Source: Nephromyces sp. MM_2019 (Eukaryota; Apicomplexa; Aconoidasida; Nephromycida). From it: a DNA stretch of 64,000 nt. Positions 24,316 through 37,035 of this stretch are shown piece by piece. A program made the translations under genes and the position numbers. Within the stretch, counting starts at the first letter, position 1, and every line of letters starts with the position of its first letter. The notes below the pieces were generated by a model. That model worked only from the letters and a program-made list of their open reading frames with translations. It made no database searches and was not told the DNA's origin. The stretch spans positions 36,067 through 100,066 of the forward strand of contig JADHZB010000326.1 in assembly GCA_015657535.1 (NCBI GenBank), given 5' to 3'.

Positions 24316-26913
24316 GTAAGTCGTGTGGTTTAACAAGGCATTTCCAAATCAAATTTACGAGTTAATCAATCCTGCTAAAAATGCAAAATATTCTGGGGAA
24401 AAATCCATGGATTTTTGCATAAAATTAAGCGTTGCAATGACAGATGTGTATAGCCTGCTGCATGGTAAGGAAGCGGGTGTGTTTCAGCGATAAATTTGGT
24501 AATAATACTTTCATATGACTGTCAGCGAGGTGACCACTGACTAGGGATGTAACGGTGACTACCACAGCACCGAAGATTCTGCGCTAAAAGTTTTCAGTCA
24601 GTATAGATAATGCCTCATTTTATGCCTTTGCGCCATTTTAGGAGACGGGAAGCCCCATAAAAATCCCGGGTTGCGGGAAAATTCAAGCGATCACGCTCGT
24701 CATTTCAACATTGCAGATGCAATATATTCGGTTTTGAACTAGAATCTAAATCTACATCTGCCAGCGACATACGTGGTATACGCTTATAAGCATAAGTTCA
24801 TTGAGTAATCTAAGAAACTACACGGCTTTGCACTTGGTTATTTTTTTAAATTCTAGCTGTTTTTTCGGTAAAGAAAACTGCAAGTTATACAATACAGATA
24901 CCATAAGGTTATGCCAGCAATAAGCGATGGCCTTTTCGTGTACCTTGTAGAAAGAAAGTTCCCCTCAAGCTGAGTATAACCGAAAAAAGGCATGCCACTG
25001 CTATTACGGTATGGTGCAATCCCTATACTGCATTCATTCCTGCCTATGCGCTAAGCAGTACAATCGAATTTGAAGCAAAGAAGCTATCGTAGACAACATA
25101 AGTAGAAGCTCGTGTGCTCAAAGTCCGAGCCTTGGGGAAGAATGGCTACCATACGCCTCAATAGCATAGAAAAAATTTGTGCATCATTTTACTGCCCAAG
25201 CAAGGAAGATTTCCATGCCCCAACTATGCAGTAGCGCACATTAAGACCCAGGTTCCAAGTTGTCTATCAGAAAAGTAAGCTGGAAACAGAGAGCTACCAA
25301 GGACTGGTACGTTACCATATATATTAGAAGCTATATCCGCCTGCTTAACAGCATTATTCCAGGGTATCACCTCGAACAAGAAGCTCACCCACATATCGGT
25401 TGTGCTGCTTTAAAGCTGAAAAATTGAAACTTTCGTTCTCAGTACTGCTAAGAGCTAGGGTACTTATTTTCGCAACATCATGCAGCCTTTTAAAGTGATG
25501 CTTGACTTACAGAATAGCACTAAAATGAAGCGCTTGAAAATTTTCTATTTGCCATCCTCGTAATAGTAAGACAAAATTTCACTACCCTTAAGTTGCTTCC
25601 AATAAAGAAATTATTAAGTAGAACTCTAGAAAAAAAAGGAAATGAAATCATAAAAAAAGGCAAAGAAGCATGCCCTTTTCTATCGTGGTGTCAGCGATAG
25701 AAATGCTGATAAATGCGAGACCTAGCTAAGTAGATATTTTTTCATTATTTTGAAATATTCCTAGCATCTGCTAAAAGCAGGTGCGAAGAAAATTGCCTAG
25801 CTTATGTTCAGCTGTGCAAAATAATGGCCGCCTTATTCTTGTTGCATCGTAGTCTTGCATTCTAATTTTTCTCCTACAGGGTGAACCATTGTAAACAGAG
25901 AAAACCGATACAATTTTATATAAAAGGCGGTCCAATACTACATCAAAGTTTTATTTGATGGCAAGACTTTCCAATAACAAGCATATTCTCCATCACCTGC
26001 CGCCCCCTTAGTCTGTCCCGATAGTGCTGACATAGTGCAAACCAGATTTCACTAAATTCAGTACAAATACTGAAACTGGTATTGCTACAAGATAAATTCG
26101 GTAGCACACCAAAAAAGCTACATTTTTGTATGGAAGAAATGCGAGCATATCAGCTTCTCCAGAAAATTTCTACAACGCTGTACTAAGCAGAAAATAAATA
26201 TAACATGGAAATTTTTGGGCTTTCAAAATGTGTTAGCACATTTTTCTGGGAGACCGTACCGAATTGTGAGGAAATAAAATACGTAAACTATTCGCCTCTT
26301 ATTTTTCGAGCAAGGTGCATAATTTTCACTAGGATTAAGAAATTATATGTATTACACTATCAGTTTCTTTCATACAACGTACCCTGAACACCAAAATAGC
26401 AGAACAGGATTTATTTACTAGTAGAGTTAATTGTAAAGGAAAACATGAAATACTTAAAACTGCGCTAAAGCAGCAGTTAACTATGAGTTCAAAGTCATTA
26501 AACACTGTAAAAGGAACTTCATTCATAATATACGCTATTCAAGCATGCTAGATTGAGTTATCCGTAATGCTTAGCGCATGGCAATAAGTCTGCATCGATT
26601 TTTGAACTTTTTCCGAATTTCAATCACAATACCTATATGAAGCTAAAAACAATTTCTTATAGCGTGTAAAAAATTAATATTTTTATGATAAAAAATTGTT
26701 TGGTTAAAAAGCCTTAAGCTGAAATCTTAATTCTTTATAAACACAGTTAGAATTTATAATATCTTGGGAAGCTGGACTAAAAGGATTTTCCGTAAGTTAT
26801 TGGAAGACTCAGAATAGTTTGATCTCAATAATGACTGATAAATAAGATGTGAATACACACGCCACAACAAATAGAACCTATATTACTGTATTAAAAGTTA
26901 AAGGGAAACTCTG
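24316..26913. other. Gap with no assignable gene
   Basis: Short open frames occur on both strands, for example the 60-codon ATG frame at 26205-26387 (+), but none shows a family motif or a convincing exon boundary pair. Downstream exons of the 24214 candidate would have to lie here. Confidence 0.35.
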
Positions 26914-28358
26914 CTAGACGTCTGTGAAAAGCTGCTTCATGGAACTACGCTTCGACTTTTTAAGCCTCATATTATTTAATTTTATTAGGTTTTTATTGTG
27001 AAGCCTTCTAAATCGTTGATACTCTTCAAAGGTAGCGTCTTCAATACCCTGAACAGCAGAAAAAAACATTTACAAAATCAAAGGATTTAAGCAGAACAAT
27101 TCCGTAGCAAGCAAATTACACGGTAAAAATTCCGCCGTACTATTGCATGGGAAAAACTTATTCACTGCAGCACATCACGCAAGTACTTCTGATAGGAACA
27201 GAAAAGGCCGGTTTCATATAGATATTTCATGCAAGTTCAGTTTAATGATTCTACACTTTTTGCATGCTTTTTAAGTTGCAACAAAATAAACTATTTGACC
27301 ATATATACTTCGTGAAATATTTGCCCTCTAGCGATAAGGTACCGCTAGTTTCTGTATTCTTATAAGTTATAATCTTTATCAAATTATGCTATATCTTCCC
27401 ATAAACACTCCAAAATCGTTAACTTCCATCAAAAACAATTCAAATTATGAAATACGCGGAGCTGTCATCAAGAAAACTTTTTATTTATGCGGAATATAGG
27501 GTCTCAACAATACGCAATTTCAAATCCACAAATATCTGGTAAATATGTTACATTTAGAAAAGGAAAAATCACAGGTTACAGGTGCGCCTTTTTCTGCAAC
27601 AAAATTTTTACTTACAAAGCGAACTTCACATAAAAACTTACTTTTCCATGGATAAAAATCATGGCTAATTCACCATAGCTTTTCTTTTTCTTTGAAAGGG
27701 ACCATAGCCAATCAGGATAAAATTTATCAGGCAATAAATCATGGTCCTTCTCTATTTGCGAATATATATTAAAGACGTGGTCTCCCCCAGGCACATTGGC
27801 TCCACTGGAGTCTGGAAGCCCTCGAGCACCTTTGGACTTTGCTTTAGGTCCCAGTTTGGCTGAGGAGGTGTTTACGAAGCGCAGACTTGAGGTAAGATAA
27901 CAAGGAACAGAACACCATGGAAGCAGTTTCCCCTTTCCTTGATTTACATTGGTGGGGACCTCATATGCCAAGGGTAACTTCAGATGTTGCTTAATTGGTA
28001 GCGGAAGATAACGATTCATATGGCAGGGTCGTATGTTATAGTGTTCCAGCTCTTTGAAAACTTTATTCGACTCAAATTCTGGGTTTTCATGATTAGGCAT
28101 ATCTCCTAGCGTAGATTTCGTGTTTGCTTCCTCGTCATGTCCAAATTTCCAAGAATTATACTGCTCTCTAAATAAGATTTCCACACTTTTAGCCGTATTC
28201 CAACCTCTTCCAGAAGATGCAAAATTCATATGAATAAAATAGAAATTGGCAGAAATTTTTGTAAAACGAGTAGGCAACAGGGTGAAATAGCGGAGCCACT
28301 TGCCGGAGCTGCTACGCTGAGCCGCTAAACTGCACCGGCTATAAAGTGTATGAAGCAT
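26914..28358 (-). CDS. MRPL54: Mitochondrial ribosomal protein mL54
   Basis: A large-subunit mitoribosomal protein. Exon 1 (28358-27642) ends in phase 0 at GTAAGT, and exon 2 (27048-26914) starts after a CTGTTCAG acceptor and ends in TAG, giving 283 residues. The ATG at 28358 begins MLHTLYSRCSLAAQRSSSGK, a good mitochondrial presequence. The mL54 core is at the C-terminus: GGDHVFNIYSQIEKDHD, then FYPDWLWSL (about residues 212-221), and across the junction EDATFEEYQRFRRLHNK followed by a Lys/Arg-rich tail, as in other mL54 proteins, where YPxWLW is the hallmark. Relatives are roughly 130-140 residues, so about 190 residues precede the conserved block here. The reading frame stays open a further 15 codons upstream without an ATG. 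Confidence 0.85.
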
Positions 28359-31300
28359 AATGCTGGTATCTAGGAAGTGAAGCAATGGCAAGCACAGGAA
28401 CACTATAACCTTCGTGGCTTTTTGTAAGAGAAACAGCAGAGAGCTTTAGACGGCGCTTCAACCTTAGCAGCTATACCTTAAATGAGCCTGAAGAACAAGT
28501 CAGGTAGCCACACAGGGAAGATATTGCATATAGTTATATCATCTTCAGCTAGCACCTTCACAGTATGTACCCTTATCCATACTTTGTTGATTGGAACCAT
28601 AAAATTAGCATGGTCTCACCAGCTAAACTAATTCTTCTCGGATTCCTTTATCCCTCTAAATTTGATGTTCACCTAAAAACAAATCCCAGCAGATCCACAT
28701 GCTATCTCAGCAAATGCGGAGTTTTCCATCAAGAGCTGTAACTAAGCGTATAGCTCAACTCCTTGTAAAAAAAAGACTCCTTTCGCTCCAGTTTCCTTAG
28801 CTCTCCCCCTTGTAGGCTGTTTTCGCAATCACGAACCTTGATAGCTAAAGCGGTAAGGTCGGACCCTGCTGCGCTTTATGTTAATGATGAAATTCTATGC
28901 CGCAATAGTGCTGTGAGGAAATGTGTAATATGTCACCACCATATCCACAATATTCGTTTCTATCTTAGAGTGCAGAGAAGGCAAAAGGGGAGGACAAGCA
29001 GTCTAACGTTGAATTTTTTTTGAAGCTGGCAAGAGTATTATAGCACAAGTCGCTTTCGGTTTAGTCATTTCGTTAGAAAGTTTCTGTGGCACTCTACATT
29101 AAGAGATGAATAGCGCGGCCAATTTATCCCATTAACACAAGGACTCCAAACCTCCCTCGCTGACATACGGCATCACAAACTAGGCGGCTAGTGGAGACTG
29201 ATTTCACCCTCACGACCCCATTATCCACCGCAATATCCTGCCCATATTATTCAATTATCGACTGAGTCTGGTTACCGCTTGTTCTCTGTCCCAAATCATC
29301 AGATTCCGTCACCTGCTTCTTGCTTGTCCTGGAAAATTGCCGGTAATTATATACAGGTCAACATTCTATTCTCAAGAATGAATAAAATCTTTTTTTCGGT
29401 GCCAGGCGGTTCTAATATTGCTTTTGGTACAATCGCACCCCTGGGAAATCTGCATTCCCTAGATTATTTAGAAGGGCCTGAGGGTTGCAATCTACTTTCT
29501 ACGGATAGCGATAACCGCTAGCTCCGCCTATACCGCGGTAAATGCCTGGAAAAAATGTGATAAAACCCTTCTTTGAAAGAGACTAGCGTGGCAGTCCAAT
29601 CTATACATCTGAACCTGCTTTTTCTGCTCAAGTATTAATTTCACAGAACTGAGCCAGCTTAAACCAAAATCTGATGCGTTAAGCGCCTGGAAAGCAGCGT
29701 GACACAAAGTTAACTATTTCAATCCCGTAGAAAATCCGTCGAGACAGAGGGTTAAAGGCTGCCGGCCACCGCGCCATAATTACTAGATTTGCTATATAGG
29801 CTTCCCCGGTACTTTGTAATTCGCAAGATTTGTGAAGTTCTCAAACCACAAATCTAGAAGTTTTGCTAAAATATAGCCTAGAGAAATAAAAATTTAACAT
29901 ACGATGGGAGCAATAAGCATCCTGCCAGCACATGAACCAGCAACGTATAGATTGGATGGCCGCTACTCCCATACCCGTTTTCACGCAGAATGCGATAGCT
30001 TACTCACAAAATAATTTTAATTTTATTCTCCAGGGCTAGCAGTCGGGCACAGGTCTATTGCTAAGCCTATCGCGAAGCTGCCACTACAAGGATAGAAGCA
30101 GCGATTTCTCACCCACCGTCTACGTACGAAGTAACCTTTCGTCAAATCTATATCCCTAATACCGGCGGTTGCTCCAAAGCCTACTATCGAGATCATAAAA
30201 AATGGTGTATCTCATTCAAATAGATATTTCCTATTACACAAAACTTCAGTCCTGACTATGGAAATAAATATTGTCAATTTTCATAACAAACATACTAAAT
30301 ATTGACGGGCAATAGCCTATGTTCTTTACAATCGGCTAATATGTGGAGGAACTAGGTATATGGAAACGATAGTCGCAAGGGCAGGCACTCCTGATTTACT
30401 GGTAAATTGCGAACAAATAAAAAAGCTGCATGGTTTGCATAGCAATTCTAAGGGTTGTTCTGGGAAATAAGAGGCCGCCGCATACTTTTATTATGATGAG
30501 AAACATTATCAGCTTCGAAAGAACTAGCACGGCACAGCAATATATAGGTAGAGGCTATAGCTAAATCATCCCGTGATTTTCCGCACAAGGTTTGTACTCA
30601 ACCCAAAATAAGCTTTCCTCGTATTAATTACCCTGATTTTACAATATTGGAAACTTAAAATCAAGGGAAAATTGGCAAGAAATGGTGCGCACGAACCATC
30701 GCAAGGGATTTAGAGTCATTGATACTCTATCCTAATTTCTTACAAGGAAAGCGATACCTGAGCAATATTACCAGGAAAATATTACTGTGAATACGCTCAG
30801 CTTTCAGGCTTTTCTTCACGTGATAAACACTACAAAAACATCATACACAGCACCAGGATAAACTTATGAATGTCATTCTACTTTCAAGAGGTGAAGCTGC
30901 GAACAACTGAGAGCCACCCCTTGCATAATATCGCGCATTCCAGTTAGTTGAAAAGCGAGTAGCAAAGTTAACTAGCTTATTAGTAAGTTAGTCAAGCAAC
31001 AGGTGAACAACACATCGTATGACCAAAAACCAATCCAAACAGTAAAAACCAGATCAGTCTTTACAAGGCACACGGTTTTCTTGTGTCCAATAGATATTGG
31101 TTCAAGAATGGCAATTGATTAATTTACATGGTAGTTCTGACATTTACTAGATAAAAAGATACCCGGAGATCGTTATGAACTACATACTGATACCGAGTTA
31201 GGCATACTAACATCAAGGTGAATAAAATGTGATAGTCACTCTATTTCTCCAAAAACTGGAAATTACAGCAGACTTAGCATAATAGCCTTAATTAAGGCTA

Positions 31301-32581
31301 TTGTGCTAAGTAAATTTGCTAACTAGAGGCTATACGTGCTCTAACAGAACTCCTCAAATATGTTCCATGAAATGAGGTCCAGAAGGCATTCTACAAATCG
31401 TAAAAGCTACAAGCGTGATACTCCATACACCCCATAAAGACAGGCACTTGCATTAAATCACTTAGTATTCAATGCTGAATATTAACATAAAAAGATGCCA
31501 TAATGTAGGAGGAACGTTATAAACGACTGCTCGGCAGCTAAAATTCCGAGTATAATAGCATGAAACCTCACAATAAATCTTTGCAATAAAAATCTACGAA
31601 TTTTAATACGATATTCGTTACTCTAATTCAGGATATGCAGGTGTATCTTGCATCGCCTCAAAGTTTCGCATGGAACATTGGAGTAGCACAAAGTAGTGTC
31701 AACTCTGAACAAGCTGATTTAATTTGAAAGACAGCAAACAAGCACCTCGGCATCAGCAACCATTTATACTACTAAAACAGCACAAAGGATACAGCTTTAA
31801 TCCTTAAGCGCACACGAGTATCAAATAAAAATTGAAATAGAAGCCAATCAAAACGATATTAACAAGGAAGTAAAACAAAAGAGATGGCATAGTGAAGTTA
31901 CTGGGAACATTAAAACGAAAATGTTAGAAAGCTAAGAGCCGCTCAAAGCTTCTAGTTGAAGCAGGAATATAATGCAGGGGGCATAGAAACTCGAAAGGAG
32001 CATGGCAATTACTATCTTCTTAAGTGATAATCAGCCAGAAAAAAGAGTATTTAGTTGAAAGACTAGGAAAAAGAAACCATTGTCATCAGTGACTTTTCCG
32101 CTTAGCCTGAAGCAGTATCCTAAAGCTTCACAGCACCATTAAATTAACTTTGCATGGAAGAAATCTCTTGTGCTGCATCCGCAAAAAACCTATAAAAACA
32201 CAAGAAGATACAAATCCACTACAAGAATTAATCTGTATATATGCATTTTCATTCAAGATAATATTAATCAAGTAAAAAAAGAGCTGCATTGGGTTACGCT
32301 TTCCAGTGGTGCAAAGTCGAAGTAATAAACCAATTGATATCATAATAATGGACATACAGCGTTATAGAATACAATTATACAGTAAATTCCTCCTGGAAAA
32401 TAAGGCTATTATGTGACTTAGTTAGCGCAGGACAAAAAATTATTGGTAAATTGCAACAAGTACAGGCATTGCAATTCCTGAAAGATATTCAATACTTCCG
32501 TGATAAATTACCGAATTATGCACAAAGTTGCTTGAGCACTTATCCTTACCGTAGATTATAGCACAACGTTCCAAATTTTTT
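28359..32581. other. Large gap between mL54 and URM1, no assignable gene
   Basis: From 28.4 to 30.1 kb the sequence is richer in G+C and has open stretches on both strands, such as 28757-29023 (+; includes RLFSQSRTLIAKAV and a GTAAGG) and 29279-29521 (+). From 30.2 to 32.5 kb it is A-rich on the (+) strand. No family motif or consistent exon chain was found. It may include the 3' UTR of URM1 and unrecognised exons. Confidence 0.35.
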
Positions 32582-33178
32582 TTAACCACCATGCAAAGTA
32601 GATATGAAGCTAATGACATCATTATCTTGAACAACATAATTTTCGCCGTCTTCCAGTTCCCAATCGGAATCGTTTATCAGGACAAGTATCCCAGGGCGGA
32701 CATGCGCTGGCTTCATGTCCTTTCCAAAAAAATTCACAGAGGCATAACCTGCTTTAAATTCAGTGGACTCAGGAGACTTTTCAGCGTTATCAGATGACCT
32801 TGCTACAGCATTAGAATTTATTTTATTTTCAGCAGTCGCAATAGCATGAAGCACCTCGTTGCTCCCTACAGGACTAAAGGTGTCCTTATTCGTAAGAGCA
32901 CAATTTTCTATACATAAGTTAGTAGAGTTATCTATCGGCGTATCCGCAAAGACGATCGAATACGAGGTAGCAGCGTCAATTCCTGGAAACGACACGGTGT
33001 CTTGAGGCGAAATTGTGGCAAACAAATCTCTTTTTTTTGCAATCTGGGTTTTGAGGATCAAACCAATAACTACAGCTAAGGGCAGTGCAGAGAAATCCGG
33101 AAGAAAACAAGAAAATTTTGATTTTTCCCCGTGAACAAGCTGTTCAAGACCTCCACTAAATTCCATGAAGATCTGCAT
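32582..33178 (-). CDS. URM1: URM1, ubiquitin-related modifier, with large internal insertion
   Basis: URM1 is the sulfur carrier for thiolation of tRNA wobble uridines and a protein modifier, activated at a C-terminal Gly-Gly. This is a single exon of 198 codons starting with ATG at 33178. The N-terminus [20 protein letters not shown] matches the family start (beta-strand, FSGGLE..). The C-terminus has [20 protein letters not shown] and then [15 protein letters not shown] directly followed by TAA, so the essential Gly-Gly tail is intact. Usual length is about 100 residues. Here roughly residues 54-153 form a Ser/Asn/Ala-rich insertion between the helix region and the VRPGILVL strand. The insertion has no stops or plausible splice sites in frame, and starts and ends without known motifs. 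An intron could explain it only if both junctions are atypical. Confidence 0.9.
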   Translation of the reverse strand: MQIFMEFSGGLEQLVHGEKSKFSCFLPDFSALPLAVVIGLILKTQIAKKRDLFATISPQDTVSFPGIDAATSYSIVFADTPIDNSTNLCIENCALTNKDTFSPVGSNEVLHAIATAENKINSNAVARSSDNAEKSPESTEFKAGYASVNFFGKDMKPAHVRPGILVLINDSDWELEDGENYVVQDNDVISFISTLHGG

Positions 33179-33182
33179 TGTA

Positions 33183-33354
33183 TCAGCCAGGTATCTTCAA
33201 GCCCAAGAGCACGCCTAACAGTTTGATCGCGCAGTCTGTATTACATCGCAATATGTTAGTTGAGAATGACGCCATACTTTTATCAGCATATTCCAATTCA
33301 AGGGCGTGTAGCGCACATGGAGAGGTATTGCAATATTCTAGAATTTCCAGCAAA
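33183..33354 (-). CDS. Last exon of an unrecognised gene abutting URM1
   Basis: After a CACTCATTAG acceptor the (-) strand is open for 56 codons ([20 protein letters not shown] to [12 protein letters not shown]) and ends with TGA at 33185-33183, four bases before the URM1 ATG. Composition is that of a folded, leucine-rich protein; I do not recognise it. An upstream 25-bp exon at 33633-33609 has an excellent TTTTTTCAG acceptor and a GTGAGT donor, and a further open stretch starts after CTTCCTTATGAG near 33425, but the phases do not join into this exon without another piece. The exon is therefore likely but the gene model is incomplete. Confidence 0.45.
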
Positions 33355-36300
33355 CTAATGAGTGATTAGCAGTTTGACAAAAGCGATGACATGCCAGAGA
33401 GACAGTGCGCAACTTCTCATAAGGAAGAGGAGGCAAGGCCAAAAAAAAGTCGCGTATAGTCTAATTTTACACTATGATGTCAAGACAGCTAAAATGTGAA
33501 CAAAGCTCAAATGGAATATCTTAGCATCACTCCTGCTTATCATCCCCAAGTGTCAATCCTGTATGTATTGCAGGAAACAAGAGAAAGCGTGAAGATGATG
33601 GGACTCACCTGATTTCTCGCAGCTATATGTACGCTGAAAAAATTGTTTTCATCAGAGTAGCTTTACAAACAAGATACCACACACTTGCTCTATTATCACT
33701 TCCTATTGTGTAAAAAATAAATACTTAAGAAAGCAGGAAAGCCAGGCCATACATAGGGCAAGCACTGATAATGTTTTAATTCGTAGCAAAAGTAATTTTC
33801 ATTACCGAAAAGTTTGGAGCCAAATAATACGGTGCATTAGACACCAATGTTAGTGCCGCACTGTGTGGAAAAACTGGTGCGGTAGAATGAACATGGCAAT
33901 TTAAAAAAGAGGACAAAACATAACCTGAGGTAGTCAGCTCCTAACCTTCACTGCTTTTGATGTCTAGATGTTGCTTATTGTCCGCGTTTCGAAACGTCCC
34001 TTTGAGCGATTTGGTCTATTTTACACGAAGGAGGGCTCTATGCTATAGCGTTTGTAAACTAATTTGATACTAAGTACAGCAGCAGGCCTAATTCAAAAAG
34101 CGCGTTTTCAGCTGGCCAGAGCAATTAACGCTACCCGTTTTTGCGTGAGCTATAGAGTAGCTTTACTTCTGTTTTAGTAGCAGCTAGAGAGTATATTTAC
34201 TTCTATTTTGTCACCAGCTATAGAGTAACGTTACGCTTTCGACTGAACAAAGTAATATTCTCGAGGCTGTTGCCAAGAGTAGCTCAATCCACCTAACACG
34301 ATGAAGCCATTGACGCTTCTACTCAGTTTCAAAAATTGTTTTGATATCTCACTAATTTTATTCGCTCTTTTTTCTCCATGAAGCTTAAAGTTACTTTTGC
34401 TATTCTACAAAATCTTATTTTCTATAAGCAGCCGTGTTTACCCGATACCTTAATACAAGTTTACAGTTTTCATGATGCTTCAGCAACGTGGAGTACCTAC
34501 TGAAGCCATCCATTGTGTGGTGACGAATGTTCCGTGCGAGTAAAACGTAAAGAAGGTATCTCAAAATTTACGTTTGAAAATGCTTATTAATGTACTCTTG
34601 CAATTTTATTCACATAATGTGCGTTTCAGGGTGCATAATGCATCTTTAGTTCCTTGCACTGTTGGCACAACATGTTCGCTAAAATTTTATATAGAATGTT
34701 ATGAGCTAAGAAAAAACAAAAGTGAAGTCACTTGTCCACTTATCACTTGCAGCATCAAAACCTAGCTGTAATAATTCTGCTTAATATTATACTAAATTTA
34801 TTTTGATAAAACTAGATGCTTATACAAAATATTGCGACTAACTTTCTGGCAAAGAGCAAAATAATAAGTTGAGAATGATATAAAGGGGGAGCACTTTTAC
34901 TTTGCATAAACACAGCCTCATTGCCTAGATGTGCGCTAAGTACAATTTTTAAGAAATCTGTGGCCTCTTTTACAGACAACTGAACTGTATTAGGATGCAT
35001 AGGCGTATTATTTTTCCGGAAAACGGCTTTTGCTCTCCTTGATGGGCGTACGAATATCATAAATATTGAAGCAGGCGATTCTCGATGCTTCAAGTGCACG
35101 AATATGAACTAATCTGAGAAGTATTACCAATTAATGGAAAAAAATTTGATTGGGCTGAATAAAGCATTAGCTTTAGCATTTAGGGCTAGGCCATATCATC
35201 TTTTCCGCATATCCTCAGATAATATTTAGCTATGAGAGGAAGGTGCTGCATATGCGGTGCTTCACAAAACGGGTACTAGCTGGCATTACTGACGTGTTAC
35301 AACCCAAAATTCATTACATCATTAAGTGTAAGGAAAATATAGAGGTTTTATAATGAAATCATTTAATCACATGGGCATGAAAATAATATTACTGGCATAG
35401 CACGTCATATGCGATGTGCCTTTTATTTTGAGAATATGGAGTGGCCATGTTTTCTATCTGTACAACGCTACTATTCTCCATAAATGCTAGCGCAGAAAAA
35501 CATTTTATAAAAATGCAAATACGCAGATAAGGTGATACTGTGCACTCTAGCTTCCAAGTTACAGAACTTCTACCGCTGTAACAAATTCTAATGGTTAATA
35601 TTTGCCACGACAAATTTTTGGTCAAGTGACTTAATAAGTCATTCTGTGGAGTGCCTTTAGATTGACTACAGGTAGCAGTGAAGTGAATATATATATCGCT
35701 ACTTACTTTTATTTGATCCCTTAATAGAAGACATTCGGATCATAATACACTCTTGCAGAGGATTTTACATAAGCTTTCAAGGTTTCGAAACAGTAAGGTT
35801 TTACGTGCAGTAAAAAAAAATTTTCAGAAGGCATATCAATGAACTTGTTTTTATGGACTGGCAGCAGCAGCATTGAAAAACTTTTGGAGGTTAAGTAGAA
35901 TCATAGCTATATGTTAAAATGTGCGTCAACTGGAAAGCTTTGGTCACGTTTTGGTACTACCACATCGCGCACTTGAAAAACGGGTTGCGCAGTTGATACC
36001 CACAAAAAATGAATCGTTGATGAATTGTGTGTCTAGGAGCAAAGTTGTACGACTAAAATTGCTCTAAACTAAAGGAGTACTTTCACACAATCGGTACATG
36101 TACTCAGAGGAAAGTGGACTGCTGGCTGGCGCCCAAAAGACTAGTCTGTAGCAATAATAGGGATCTAAATCTTGTCAGCTGTAGTATCTGTCGAAATGCG
36201 GGACGCTACTGGCTTACTGACGCACGCCTTGCCAGTACAACCAGTGAAAATTAAAACATGCCTTTTGTTGATACGCCTGTGCATTTGCACATTGTTTTGC

Positions 36301-37035
36301 CGAGTAATTAGCGCTCTTCAACTTTCTTATGCTTTTACCTATCACAAACTCCTCCTAACTTGTGAAATGAAAGCGATATTGTATAACCGAGACATGACGG
36401 CACGCCTAGGACTTAACTTTTTAAAGTACGACTGACTAGCATTCTATCGTGCCTAGACATAGTATTTTAGGTAGACCTATAAACGATGGGCGCCACGTAG
36501 ATAGCTCTGAGGAGGTATATTCAAAGAATTTGCCAAGGAGCAAGGCAATAAGAAACTGCGGCAATACCCACTCCCAGCGCCCATTATGAATGTTTATACT
36601 AAGCACGTGAGGTTAACGTTGAGAAACTGTACGCGCATGGGGGATTGCTACGAACATGGAAACAACTTATCTTATCACCAGATAAAATTTCTGGGTTAAT
36701 GTGTTTTCATCTCAAACACAAATTTCTGCCAGGGTGAGACGGTTGAAGAAAAAAAATATTTCCCACCAACCTCTGTAACTTTCAATAAATATGTTATACC
36801 TTTTGAAAATGACAATAAAAGTACCTTACTCACGGAGGTATCGAGTCCCCAGCCCTGCATTCATAAAGTGCTTGAACCACACGTCTCAATTTAGTTTTAT
36901 ATCTATACAAAATGTTTTAACTTCGGTAGTTTATAGTTGCACGCCCCAATTCATTGAGATAACTGAAGTTAGCATACTCTAGTTTCTCTTTTTCCGTATG
37001 ATCCCCATAGAACATGAAGAGGGCTGAGAGAAAAC
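33355..37035. other. Gap with possible exons and a tandem repeat
   Basis: Apart from the tiny exon at 33609-33633 there are (-) open stretches at 35099-34812 (includes NTVQLSVKEATDFLKIVL) and 35625-35389, which look protein-like but have no recognisable motif or clear acceptors. Otherwise I see nothing assignable. Confidence 0.35.
34148..34235. repeat. Short tandem repeat, period 34 bp, about 2.5 copies
   Basis: AGCTATAGAGTA at 34148, AGCTAGAGAGTA at 34182 and AGCTATAGAGTA at 34216 each begin a unit continuing with T-rich TTTACTTCT-type sequence. Confidence 0.85.

Noticed and set aside
24900..25440. String of protein-like stretches with stops, possible pseudogene
   Set aside because: Open lengths of 30-42 codons are expected by chance at this base composition, and no family was recognised.
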